In this document: in pieces, positions 41,819-48,374 of the stretch | Numbering within the stretch: position 1 is the first letter of the stretch | How the letters are laid out: the number at the start of each line of letters is the position of its first letter | Source: an uncultured Prevotellaceae bacterium | GTDB taxonomy: Bacteria > Bacteroidota > Bacteroidia > Bacteroidales > Muribaculaceae | Length of the DNA stretch: 50,041 nt | NCBI GenBank assembly: GCA_900317325.1 | Contig: ONGE01000031.1 | Location: 1 to 50,041 of the forward strand | Direction: 5' to 3' | The notes under the pieces: generated by a model | Told to the model about the DNA's origin: nothing | Seen by the model: the letters and a program-made list of their open reading frames with translations, nothing else | Database searches by the model: none | Program-made: the position numbers and the translations under genes

Positions 41819-44800
41819 TTACTTCTTGAGCACCTTGAAACTGCGCATCGAACCGTCGGTGTAGCGAACCACCTTGACATAGATGCCATTGGCGGGATCG
41901 CTCACCCTGCGGCCGGTGAGGTCGTAATAGAGGGTCGAGGCAATCACCTTGTTGTCGGCGCCAATCTCATTCACAGCGGCATCACCCACCTTACCCTTGG
42001 CAGCGTTGATTACCTTGCCGGTAGCCTTTTCAACGATGATAGCTACAACATGGAGCTTCTCCTTGTCTTGGATAATCGGCTCATAGCTGGTGTTGTAGAT
42101 GTTGTCAACGTAGAATGAGTACTCGCTGTTGTTAGGCGTGTTGGCGACAATCGACTCGGGCAGGCTCTCCTCTATGACACCTGAGGTGGCAACGAGCACA
42201 TCGTTGAAGTGATAATCCGAGATGAGATCAGGCAGCTCGCACAACGGACCCAGGTCGGGATCACTGCCATACTGGTCACCCATGCTGGCATAGTAGTTGT
42301 GCTGGTCCCAATCGGTGCCGGCGGGGCCGTACATGTCGTCTTCGACAAGCATGACCTCAACACCGTAGTCATTGCCATCTGCGTCCATGACGAAGTTGCT
42401 CTCGACAGTAGCCTTGAGTTCGCTCTTGGCCTCGTCAACCCATTCGGCCTTGACGTTGATGTCAGCAACAGCCAACTGGCTCATGACATAGTCGATAACG
42501 TCCTTGATGCCGAAGCTGTTGGATTCATAGCCATAGTAGGGATCGACATCATAGTATCTCTCAATAAATGCGCTGGGGAAGCCTTCAACAGGGCTCGGGA
42601 ACTCGGTCATAATCTCCATGGGGTCGCTGTTGTGGTAAGCCACACCGATGAAGTCATCGCCATAGATCTCGGCCAACTTCTTCATGGCAACGAGTCCGCG
42701 AGTACACCATCCGCACCAGGTGCCGGTGTATTCCTCGACGAGAGCGCGGTGAACGGGCACAAAGTCCATGATGTGAACCATACCCGTGCGGGTGGGAGCT
42801 GCATCCATGTTCTCGCTGATATTGACGCCAGTAACGGTGACAGTCAGGGGATAACTGCCGGCCTCATCGATGGGATCCAATGTGAAGCCGACTCTGCTGC
42901 TGCGGCCCCAGTGGTCAGCACGGATGGAGGCTTTCAGGTTCACTGTTTGGGTCACACCATTGATTTCGTAAGTGAAACTGTACGAGCTGATCGGGGTCGT
43001 ACCGTGGTTGTAGATTCTGCCCTCAATCATGATGGGCTCGCCCTTCTTGGCATAAGTGTGGGCAGGAACAACGAAGGCGGCAGCACTCTGAGGCTGGCCC
43101 TCGAGGATGAGCTCGATACAGGGACTGCCCTGGCTGGACAGGTCTTTCCAGTTGCGCAAGGCGCTCGTGGTGTGCATCCACAGGCCACCACCCATCTTAT
43201 CGGTGGTGATCATCAACGGTTCCTCCTCGTCGGTGACGGGAATCGTGTAACCGGCAAAGAAGCCCTCGTCACCAATCTCGTAGGGCTCGTCAAACATGAC
43301 CTCGGCGTGGCCCGAAACCACATCACCCACCTTGCTGGTAATGTCGGCATCGGCAACCTTCACGCCATCAACCATCTTGAGGCTCAGGCCGTTGGACAGC
43401 CAACCAGTGTACTGGGTCACTGCAGTGCCCTCAGGGGCAGTGATGCGCAGACCCTTCACCTTCAAGCCCTTGAGGCTGGGATCGTAGATATAGGAAGCCA
43501 CGTCATAGCCCTGTGCACGGCCTGCCGAGAGGCCGACCTGGGCGGCATGGTCGTCGCAGTAACCTGCATACGTTTCGGCCGAGCCTTCAGGAGCGCTGCC
43601 GTCGGTCAACTCCATATAGACGATGTCGCTCACGTGCTCTTCACCGCCGCCGCGGAACACGCTCTGGATGCCCACGCGCTGGAAGCCTGTCTCATAGAAG
43701 TAAATGGTAGCACCGCCCACACCGAAGTCGTAACCGTCGGTGTAGTTGTAAGGCACATCGGTCATGAACTCTTCAACTTGGGGATACTCATCGGGACCAA
43801 AGGTGAACAACTCATCGTCATCAAAGTAGATGCGGTAGTACAGATCGTTGGGATTGATGAAGTTGCCTTCGGTGTCAACGGTGGGCACACTGAACGAACC
43901 ATAATTATAGCCGCCCAGCTCGCCCTGGTCAACAAAGTCAATCACCTCAGGATTGGCGGGGGTAGCAGCACGGTCAACATAGGGGGCGATGACAGGCTGG
44001 TCATATTCCTCCTGAATGTTCATGCCGGCAACAACAGCGAGGATGTCGCTGGCCGTCATGGTGCGGGTCTCTTCATCGTAGTTAAATGCCAGATTGTCAA
44101 GGATGGTGAGCTCGGCATCAAGGCCCATCATGTTCAGGAACAGGTTGTTGCCTATGCCCAGATACTGCTCGCTCGGGAACACTACCTTGTCGCCGTTTAG
44201 GGTGCCCTTCATGACACCATCGGGTACCATCGACGAGAATCCTTGTACATAGACATCATTGTCCATCATGCCCACTTTGACCATCTTGCCGCTTGGGTTG
44301 CCATAGCTGTCAACATAGGACATCGAGAAGTCTTCCATCTCTATGCCGTCAGGCAGTTCTACCGGTGTGCCGTCAAACGGAGTGTAAACCGACTCCCAAT
44401 CAAGATAGGCGGCCCAGGTGAAGTCGTCGTCATAAATCAGACCCAGACCGCTGCCCTCAAAGGCGTCAACGTCGCCGCTCGAGCCATTGAGCGAGATCGT
44501 GCCGTCGTCACCGATTGTGAACGTTACCTCGTGGATGTCAAGGTTGGGCACTGCATTCAGATTGCCGTTTTCGTCAATTGTCACGTCAACCCAGGCTGTG
44601 ATCAAGCCATATTCCACTTCAGGATAGTAAATGATGTGCTGGTTCAACGGCATGGTCAAGGTCTTGCCATCGTCGCTCAGCTCAGCCTTTACCCAAGAAT
44701 TGGCAACAGCTTGTGACACGGGATCCTTGAGATAGACCGTCTTGCCGTCGTCGGCAAACACCATCTGCATGGCGCCGCCATCCTGATAGGTGGTGAACAG

Positions 44801-45076
44801 GTAGCCCCAGAAGCTCAACATAGCACCGCCACTGCGCTGATAGGTCTTCAACTCGCCCTCGGGCTGCTCGGTAATCACGTCGACACGGGCAGGTGCTCTG
44901 TGGTTTTGGGCCATCGATAGCTGGCCGCCACGCTCAGCACTCTTGTGCGTGGTTTTGAACTCATATTTGCTTTTGACCGGTTGGTTTGCCAGCTTTGGGC
45001 TCTTCGTGAGCTGTTGGCCGCTGGCTGCCATGGTCAAAGCAAATACCATGAGAAGAAGTAAAGCTTTTTTCATCAT
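41819..45076 (-). CDS. Large secreted protein with Omp28/thioredoxin-like domain and sorting tail
   Basis: The 1085-residue protein has a signal peptide (MKKALLLLMVFALTMAASGQ), about 600 residues of acidic, beta-rich sequence without a clear family, and an Ig-like stretch. It then has a thioredoxin-fold domain whose ALVEEYTGTWCGWCTRGL carries the CxxC pair at about 788/791, as in Omp28-like outer-membrane proteins. The C-terminus (YYDLTGRRVSDPANGIYVKV ... SFKVLKK) resembles a type IX secretion sorting tail. A redox role at the cell surface is possible but not shown. The frame opens at 45130; the ATG pair at 45076/45073 begins the signal peptide. It is monocistronic. Confidence 0.8.
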   Translation of the reverse strand: MMKKALLLLMVFALTMAASGQQLTKSPKLANQPVKSKYEFKTTHKSAERGGQLSMAQNHRAPARVDVITEQPEGELKTYQRSGGAMLSFWGYLFTTYQDGGAMQMVFADDGKTVYLKDPVSQAVANSWVKAELSDDGKTLTMPLNQHIIYYPEVEYGLITAWVDVTIDENGNLNAVPNLDIHEVTFTIGDDGTISLNGSSGDVDAFEGSGLGLIYDDDFTWAAYLDWESVYTPFDGTPVELPDGIEMEDFSMSYVDSYGNPSGKMVKVGMMDNDVYVQGFSSMVPDGVMKGTLNGDKVVFPSEQYLGIGNNLFLNMMGLDAELTILDNLAFNYDEETRTMTASDILAVVAGMNIQEEYDQPVIAPYVDRAATPANPEVIDFVDQGELGGYNYGSFSVPTVDTEGNFINPNDLYYRIYFDDDELFTFGPDEYPQVEEFMTDVPYNYTDGYDFGVGGATIYFYETGFQRVGIQSVFRGGGEEHVSDIVYMELTDGSAPEGSAETYAGYCDDHAAQVGLSAGRAQGYDVASYIYDPSLKGLKVKGLRITAPEGTAVTQYTGWLSNGLSLKMVDGVKVADADITSKVGDVVSGHAEVMFDEPYEIGDEGFFAGYTIPVTDEEEPLMITTDKMGGGLWMHTTSALRNWKDLSSQGSPCIELILEGQPQSAAAFVVPAHTYAKKGEPIMIEGRIYNHGTTPISSYSFTYEINGVTQTVNLKASIRADHWGRSSRVGFTLDPIDEAGSYPLTVTVTGVNISENMDAAPTRTGMVHIMDFVPVHRALVEEYTGTWCGWCTRGLVAMKKLAEIYGDDFIGVAYHNSDPMEIMTEFPSPVEGFPSAFIERYYDVDPYYGYESNSFGIKDVIDYVMSQLAVADINVKAEWVDEAKSELKATVESNFVMDADGNDYGVEVMLVEDDMYGPAGTDWDQHNYYASMGDQYGSDPDLGPLCELPDLISDYHFNDVLVATSGVIEESLPESIVANTPNNSEYSFYVDNIYNTSYEPIIQDKEKLHVVAIIVEKATGKVINAAKGKVGDAAVNEIGADNKVIASTLYYDLTGRRVSDPANGIYVKVVRYTDGSMRSFKVLKK

Positions 45077-45180
45077 GCGAATTTGTTTTAAAAGGTTGAT
45101 AATTATGGATATAAACTGAATGATACACAATTAAAAACAATCTCTTGGGTGTGGTACAGTCGGTGAGATTTTTCAATTTG

Positions 45181-45188
45181 CAAATATA
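45181..45188 (-). promoter_or_regulatory. -7 box of the Omp28-like gene
   Basis: The minus strand reads TATATTTG, about 105 nt upstream of the start codon. The gap 45189-45423 is A+T-rich and holds no recognisable gene. Confidence 0.55.
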
Positions 45189-45423
45189 CATTAATTATTA
45201 TATTGTCGCAAATTATATTTCTTTTTTTATTCATAATGCTTTCTTTTTGCTTGTCTCGCAGATTCTGTAAACCGCATGTCTAAACGATTTTCCTTTATCC
45301 ATCATCATATTGCCCGACATCCTAGTGCCGATTATTTCCGTTGGCTAGATTCAATAGGCCCTCCAGATGTTAAAAAGTAGTGTTAAAAACACCGCTACTC
45401 TTGCATTTCTCCAATAAACATAC

Positions 45424-45695
45424 TACCTTTGCAAAGTCATTCAGACAATACGATCGTTGAAATATTGTCCACATCAAAGTTGATTGGGATACTCTTCAAA
45501 TTTTTTATGAAATGCCGAGTAAAGCGCTGCTCGCAATGGCGGGCCTCGACCGCAAGGTGCTTAACAGCCGGAGGATTACAAAGCTTGTGGCGCCCTCAAA
45601 TCCTGTATTTAGTCGGAGTTTCATCACATCCCTTTGGTGTGGATTCTTATAACAAGGAGCAGGACGCTGGTGCAACAGCATCCCGCTCCTTTTTC
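45424..45695 (+). ncRNA. Candidate structured small RNA with own promoter and terminator
   Basis: TACCTTTG at 45424-45431 is a perfect -7 box; a rho-independent terminator (GGAGC 45656-45660, GCTCC 45685-45689, GCTG/CAGC inside, then TTTTTC) closes the unit about 260 nt later. Between them are paired segments: GACAATA/TATTGTC (45446 region), CCGAGTAAA/TTTAGTCGG (45515, 45607) with one mismatch, and AGGATT/AATCCT around ACAAAGCTTGT. Short open frames of 46 and 90 codons exist but look like chance. The size would suit 6S or another housekeeping RNA (the Bacteroidales-1/6S family is one to test); I cannot confirm a family. Confidence 0.4.
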
Positions 45696-45715
45696 GTCTA
45701 AAAAATCCTGTTCAG

Positions 45716-45747
45716 TTTGGTCGTTTGAAGGAAATGCTGTACATTTG
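45716..45747 (+). promoter_or_regulatory. Promoter of the 68-aa membrane protein gene
   Basis: TTTG (45716-45719), a 20-nt spacer and TACATTTG (45740-45747) match the consensus exactly. The start codon follows 30 nt later. Confidence 0.75.
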
Positions 45748-45777
45748 CATCGCAAAACCAACAAAACATTAAAGATA

Positions 45778-45984
45778 ATGAAGGCATATTTATATAAGGA
45801 AGAGGCTCAGCCCATCGAGCCCATCGATGAGCACAAGTTGGCGATCGCCGAAGATAAGCCCGAGAAGGCCGACGTGCCCAAGCTGTCACTCTATGTGGTC
45901 AAATACAAGCCACTGTGGACCGCTACGATCATCGCTCTCGTGATTTTCATCATCTGGGCGCTCGCAACCTGGTTGCTGAACTAA
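45778..45984 (+). CDS. Small single-pass membrane protein, unknown function
   Basis: The 68-residue protein has an acidic soluble N-terminus (MKAYLYKEEAQPIEPIDEHK ...), then a basic stretch VVKYKPLW and one C-terminal membrane helix TATIIALVIFIIWALATWLL. It looks tail-anchored, with the N-terminus in the cytoplasm. The frame is open further upstream, but the promoter at 45716-45747 and the ATG at 45778 define the gene. No family is recognised. It lies between a candidate ncRNA and a truncated tRNA. Confidence 0.65.
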   Translation: MKAYLYKEEAQPIEPIDEHKLAIAEDKPEKADVPKLSLYVVKYKPLWTATIIALVIFIIWALATWLLN

Positions 45985-46102
45985 AAAAAGATGTTGTGCC
46001 TAAACCGTTGGCGTTGTGGTAGATAGCGCCAAATGTTTTTTGCGCTCAAAATTTTTTTGAAAAAAAGTTGCTAAAAACGCTTGCCAGTTCAAAAATTAGC
46101 AG

Positions 46103-46110
46103 TACCTTTG
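46103..46110 (+). promoter_or_regulatory. -7 box of the tRNA-Arg remnant
   Basis: TACCTTTG with TTG (46081-46083) 19 nt upstream. The promoter is intact although the tRNA behind it is not. Confidence 0.65.
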
Positions 46111-46130
46111 CAACGCAAAAACGGAAAAAT

Positions 46131-46203
46131 GGTCCCTTAGCTCAACTGAATAGAGCGTTTGACTACGGATCAAAAGGTTACAGGTTTGAATCCTGTATTG
46201 CGT
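46131..46203 (+). pseudogene. tRNA-Arg (anticodon ACG) with 3' acceptor strand missing
   Basis: The sequence gives acceptor 5' strand GGTCCCT, D-arm GCTC/GAGC, anticodon stem TTTGA/TCAAA with loop CTACGGA (ACG), and T-arm ACAGG/CCTGT with the loop TTTGAAT in place of TTCGAAT. The next 7 bases, ATTGCGT, cannot pair with GGTCCCT and no discriminator or CCA follows. The break coincides with the left end of the ~265-bp duplicated segment (46197). A functional copy elsewhere is expected, since ICG reads most CGN codons. Confidence 0.75.
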
Positions 46204-46464
46204 TTCTTTTTTTGTGTTGTTGGCTGCTTTTTTGGAGGCCAGGTGCTCGCTGATCTGTTTTTCCGATGTCAATCACAGCGATAAGCCGGGCCAGCTTGTC
46301 AGTAATTTTCAAAAGTCGTCTCATCATGTCGTTGCTATTGTAATTAGTTGTTAATAAAAATGTTAGTTAAATCTCAGTATATATATAAGGCGACTACGGG
46401 ATATGGAATATGGGCAAACCGATGATGAGAATTAAAAAAAGTTGATTACCTTTGTGGGTCAAAC
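46197..46464 (+). repeat. ~265-bp duplicated upstream segment, copy A
   Basis: It aligns nearly base for base with copy B (48049-48313), with the longest identical run through ATTAGTTGTTAATAAAAATG and TATATATAAGGCGACTACGGG-type sequence. It begins with a terminator 3' arm (TTGCGTTTCTTTTTTT) and ends with a TACCTTTG -7 box (46447-46454) that drives the LRR gene at 46515. On the minus strand both copies could encode a short peptide starting MRRLLKI; copy A has one extra base in this frame, so it is degenerate. Confidence 0.85.
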
Positions 46465-46514
46465 TTTAAATCAATGATTTTATTAACCTTTATTTATTTC
46501 TAAACATTTTGATT

Positions 46515-47954
46515 ATGAAACAGTTTTTCCGCTTTTCCGTAATGCTGCTGGCACTGCTGTTGCCCGCAGTCGCCATGGCCACCGACTTCGTGGTCGACGG
46601 CATCTGTTACAACATCAACGGCAACGAGGCCACCGTGACTTCCAAAGGTGATTATTATGATATGTTTTTCGTTGGGTATTCAGGCTCTGTCGTCATCCCA
46701 GCCACCGTCACCTACAAAGGAACCACCTACCCGGTAACTTCAATCGATGAAATTGCCTTCTACTGCTGCGATAGTCTGACCAGCATCTTCATCCCCAACT
46801 CGATAACTAAGATCGGTAACAGTGCGTTCGGCAACTGCCCTGTGCTGGCCAGCATTGTGATAGAAAGTGGCAATCCAAGATATGATTCGCGCAACAACTG
46901 CAATGCAATTATAGAGACCGCCGATAATGCTTTAATTGCTGGCTGCAAGAACACGATGATCCCCAACTCGGTGACTTCAATCGGTGACAGGGCGTTCGAG
47001 GGCTGCGATGGTCTGACCAGCATCGTCATCCCCAACTCAGTGACTGCTATCGGTAACAAAGCCTTCTACAGCTGCGATGGTCTGACCAGCATCATTATTT
47101 CTAACTCGGTGACTGCTATCGGTAACAATGTGTTCGAGAACTGCAATGAGCTGGCCAGCATCGTGATAGAAAGTGGCAATCCAAGATATGATTCGCGCAA
47201 CAACTGCAATGCAATTATAGAGACCGCCGATAATACTTTAATTGTTGGCTGCAAGAACACGATAATCCCCAACTCGGTAACTTCAATCGGTGACTGGGCG
47301 TTCTCTTACTGCTACAGCCTGACCAGCATCAATATTCCTAACTCGGTGACTGCTATCGGTAACGGAGCGTTCGAGGGTTGCATAGGACTGACCAGCGTCG
47401 ACATCTCCAACTCGGTGACTTCTATCGGTAGATATGCGTTCTTCAACTGCGAAGGTCTGACCAGCATCAATATTCCTAACTCGGTGACTGCTATCGGTAG
47501 CAATGCGTTCTTTTGGTGCACTGGGCTGACCAGTATCGTCATCCCTAACTCGGTGACTTCAATTGGTAACGAGGCGTTAAAGAACTGCTGGAGCCTGACG
47601 GATGTGTATTGTTACATTGCTGACCTCTCGGGCTTATCGTGCGGGAATGAACTATTCTATAAGGATTTCAATAGTAATTACTCTGGCCGTACGCTGCATG
47701 TGCTGCAGGGGACGGCCGATGCCTATCGGGCTGACAAGAACTGGTATCCCTATTTCGGACACATTGTGGAAGATTTGAAGCCTGATGTGCCTGGCGACGT
47801 GAACGGCGACCTTGAGGTCAATATTGCTGATGTGAATGCCGTCATCGACATCATCTTGAATGGTAGCGAGAATCCCAGCGGTGACGTGAACTGTGATGGC
47901 GAAATCAACATTGCCGACATCAACGCTGTCATCGACATCATCCTGGAAAATTGA
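46515..47954 (+). CDS. Secreted LRR_5 (BspA-like) protein with dockerin-like C-terminus
   Basis: The 479-residue protein has a signal peptide (1-20, ALLLPAVAMATDF), a VVDGICYNINGNEATV start hairpin, about 12 LRR_5 repeats (about 65-370; e.g. LTSIVIPNSVTAIGNKAFYS), a closing THVLQGTADAYRADKNWY-like segment and two dockerin-like loops (GDVNGDLEVNIADVNA, GDVNCDGEINIADINA). A 144-bp piece (46845-46988) is repeated at 47151-47294 with about five changes, much closer than the other repeats, so it is a recent duplication or conversion. A TTG lies six bases upstream in frame; ATG at 46515 is chosen. Surface adhesion is the likely role. Confidence 0.87.
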   Translation: MKQFFRFSVMLLALLLPAVAMATDFVVDGICYNINGNEATVTSKGDYYDMFFVGYSGSVVIPATVTYKGTTYPVTSIDEIAFYCCDSLTSIFIPNSITKIGNSAFGNCPVLASIVIESGNPRYDSRNNCNAIIETADNALIAGCKNTMIPNSVTSIGDRAFEGCDGLTSIVIPNSVTAIGNKAFYSCDGLTSIIISNSVTAIGNNVFENCNELASIVIESGNPRYDSRNNCNAIIETADNTLIVGCKNTIIPNSVTSIGDWAFSYCYSLTSINIPNSVTAIGNGAFEGCIGLTSVDISNSVTSIGRYAFFNCEGLTSINIPNSVTAIGSNAFFWCTGLTSIVIPNSVTSIGNEALKNCWSLTDVYCYIADLSGLSCGNELFYKDFNSNYSGRTLHVLQGTADAYRADKNWYPYFGHIVEDLKPDVPGDVNGDLEVNIADVNAVIDIILNGSENPSGDVNCDGEINIADINAVIDIILEN

Positions 47955-47983
47955 TACTGGAATAATATGTCTATAAGGAAAAG

Positions 47984-48004
47984 GCGGTCCTCTGACCGCT
48001 TTTT
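47984..48004 (+). terminator. Terminator of the 479-aa LRR gene
   Basis: GCGGTC (47984-47989), loop CTCT and GACCGC (47994-47999) are followed by TTTTTC. It lies 30 nt after the stop. Confidence 0.85.
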
Positions 48005-48024
48005 CTATATCTGCTCATCACAAA

Positions 48025-48065
48025 GCGCAATCGCTGAGAAATCAGTCGATTGCGCTTCTTTTTTG
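48025..48065 (+). terminator. Second terminator hairpin, partly inside repeat copy B
   Basis: GCGCAATCG (48025-48033) pairs with CGATTGCGC (48047-48055), with an inner CTGA-GAAA-TCAG hairpin, then TTCTTTTTT. Repeat copy B begins in its 3' arm, and only that arm is kept in copy A next to the tRNA. Confidence 0.8.
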
Positions 48066-48313
48066 TGTTGTTGGTGTCCTTTTTAGAGGCCAGGTGCTCG
48101 CTGATTTGTTTACCGATGTCGATCACAGCGATAAGCCGGGCCAGGTTGTCAATAATTTTCAAAAGTCGTCTCATAATGTTGTTGTTATTGTAATTAGTTG
48201 TTAATAAAAATGTTAGTTAAATCTCAGTATATATATAAGGCGACTACGGGAGATGGGAAATGGGCAAACCGATGATGAGAATTGGAAAAAAGTTATTATC
48301 TTTGTGGTCAACA
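48049..48313 (+). repeat. ~265-bp duplicated upstream segment, copy B
   Basis: This is the partner of copy A (46197-46464), placed before the last gene of the window, and it ends with the -7 box TATCTTTG (48297-48304). Its minus strand holds an uninterrupted 67-codon frame (48174 to 47971) starting MRRLLKIIDNLARLIAV; whether it is translated is unclear. Confidence 0.85.
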
Positions 48314-48374
48314 CCTCGCAAGATACTCCGAATCGCCAAATTATTATACTTAACCAATAAAACCTGATACGACT

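Noticed and set aside
42209-44200. A 663-codon plus-strand frame opposite the Omp28-like gene
   Set aside because: No signal peptide or motif, His/Val-rich shadow composition; the minus-strand gene has a signal peptide, CGWC motif and sorting tail.
45276-45419. A 47-codon frame beginning MSKRFSFIHHHIARHP
   Set aside because: No promoter close by, unlike any family known to me, and of a length expected by chance.
46112-46204. AACGCAA (46112-46118) pairing with TTGCGTT (46198-46204) as an alternative acceptor stem for the tRNA
   Set aside because: The left arm lies at the expected transcription start and 12 nt away from the normal acceptor position, so it cannot form a tRNA acceptor stem; the match may be chance.
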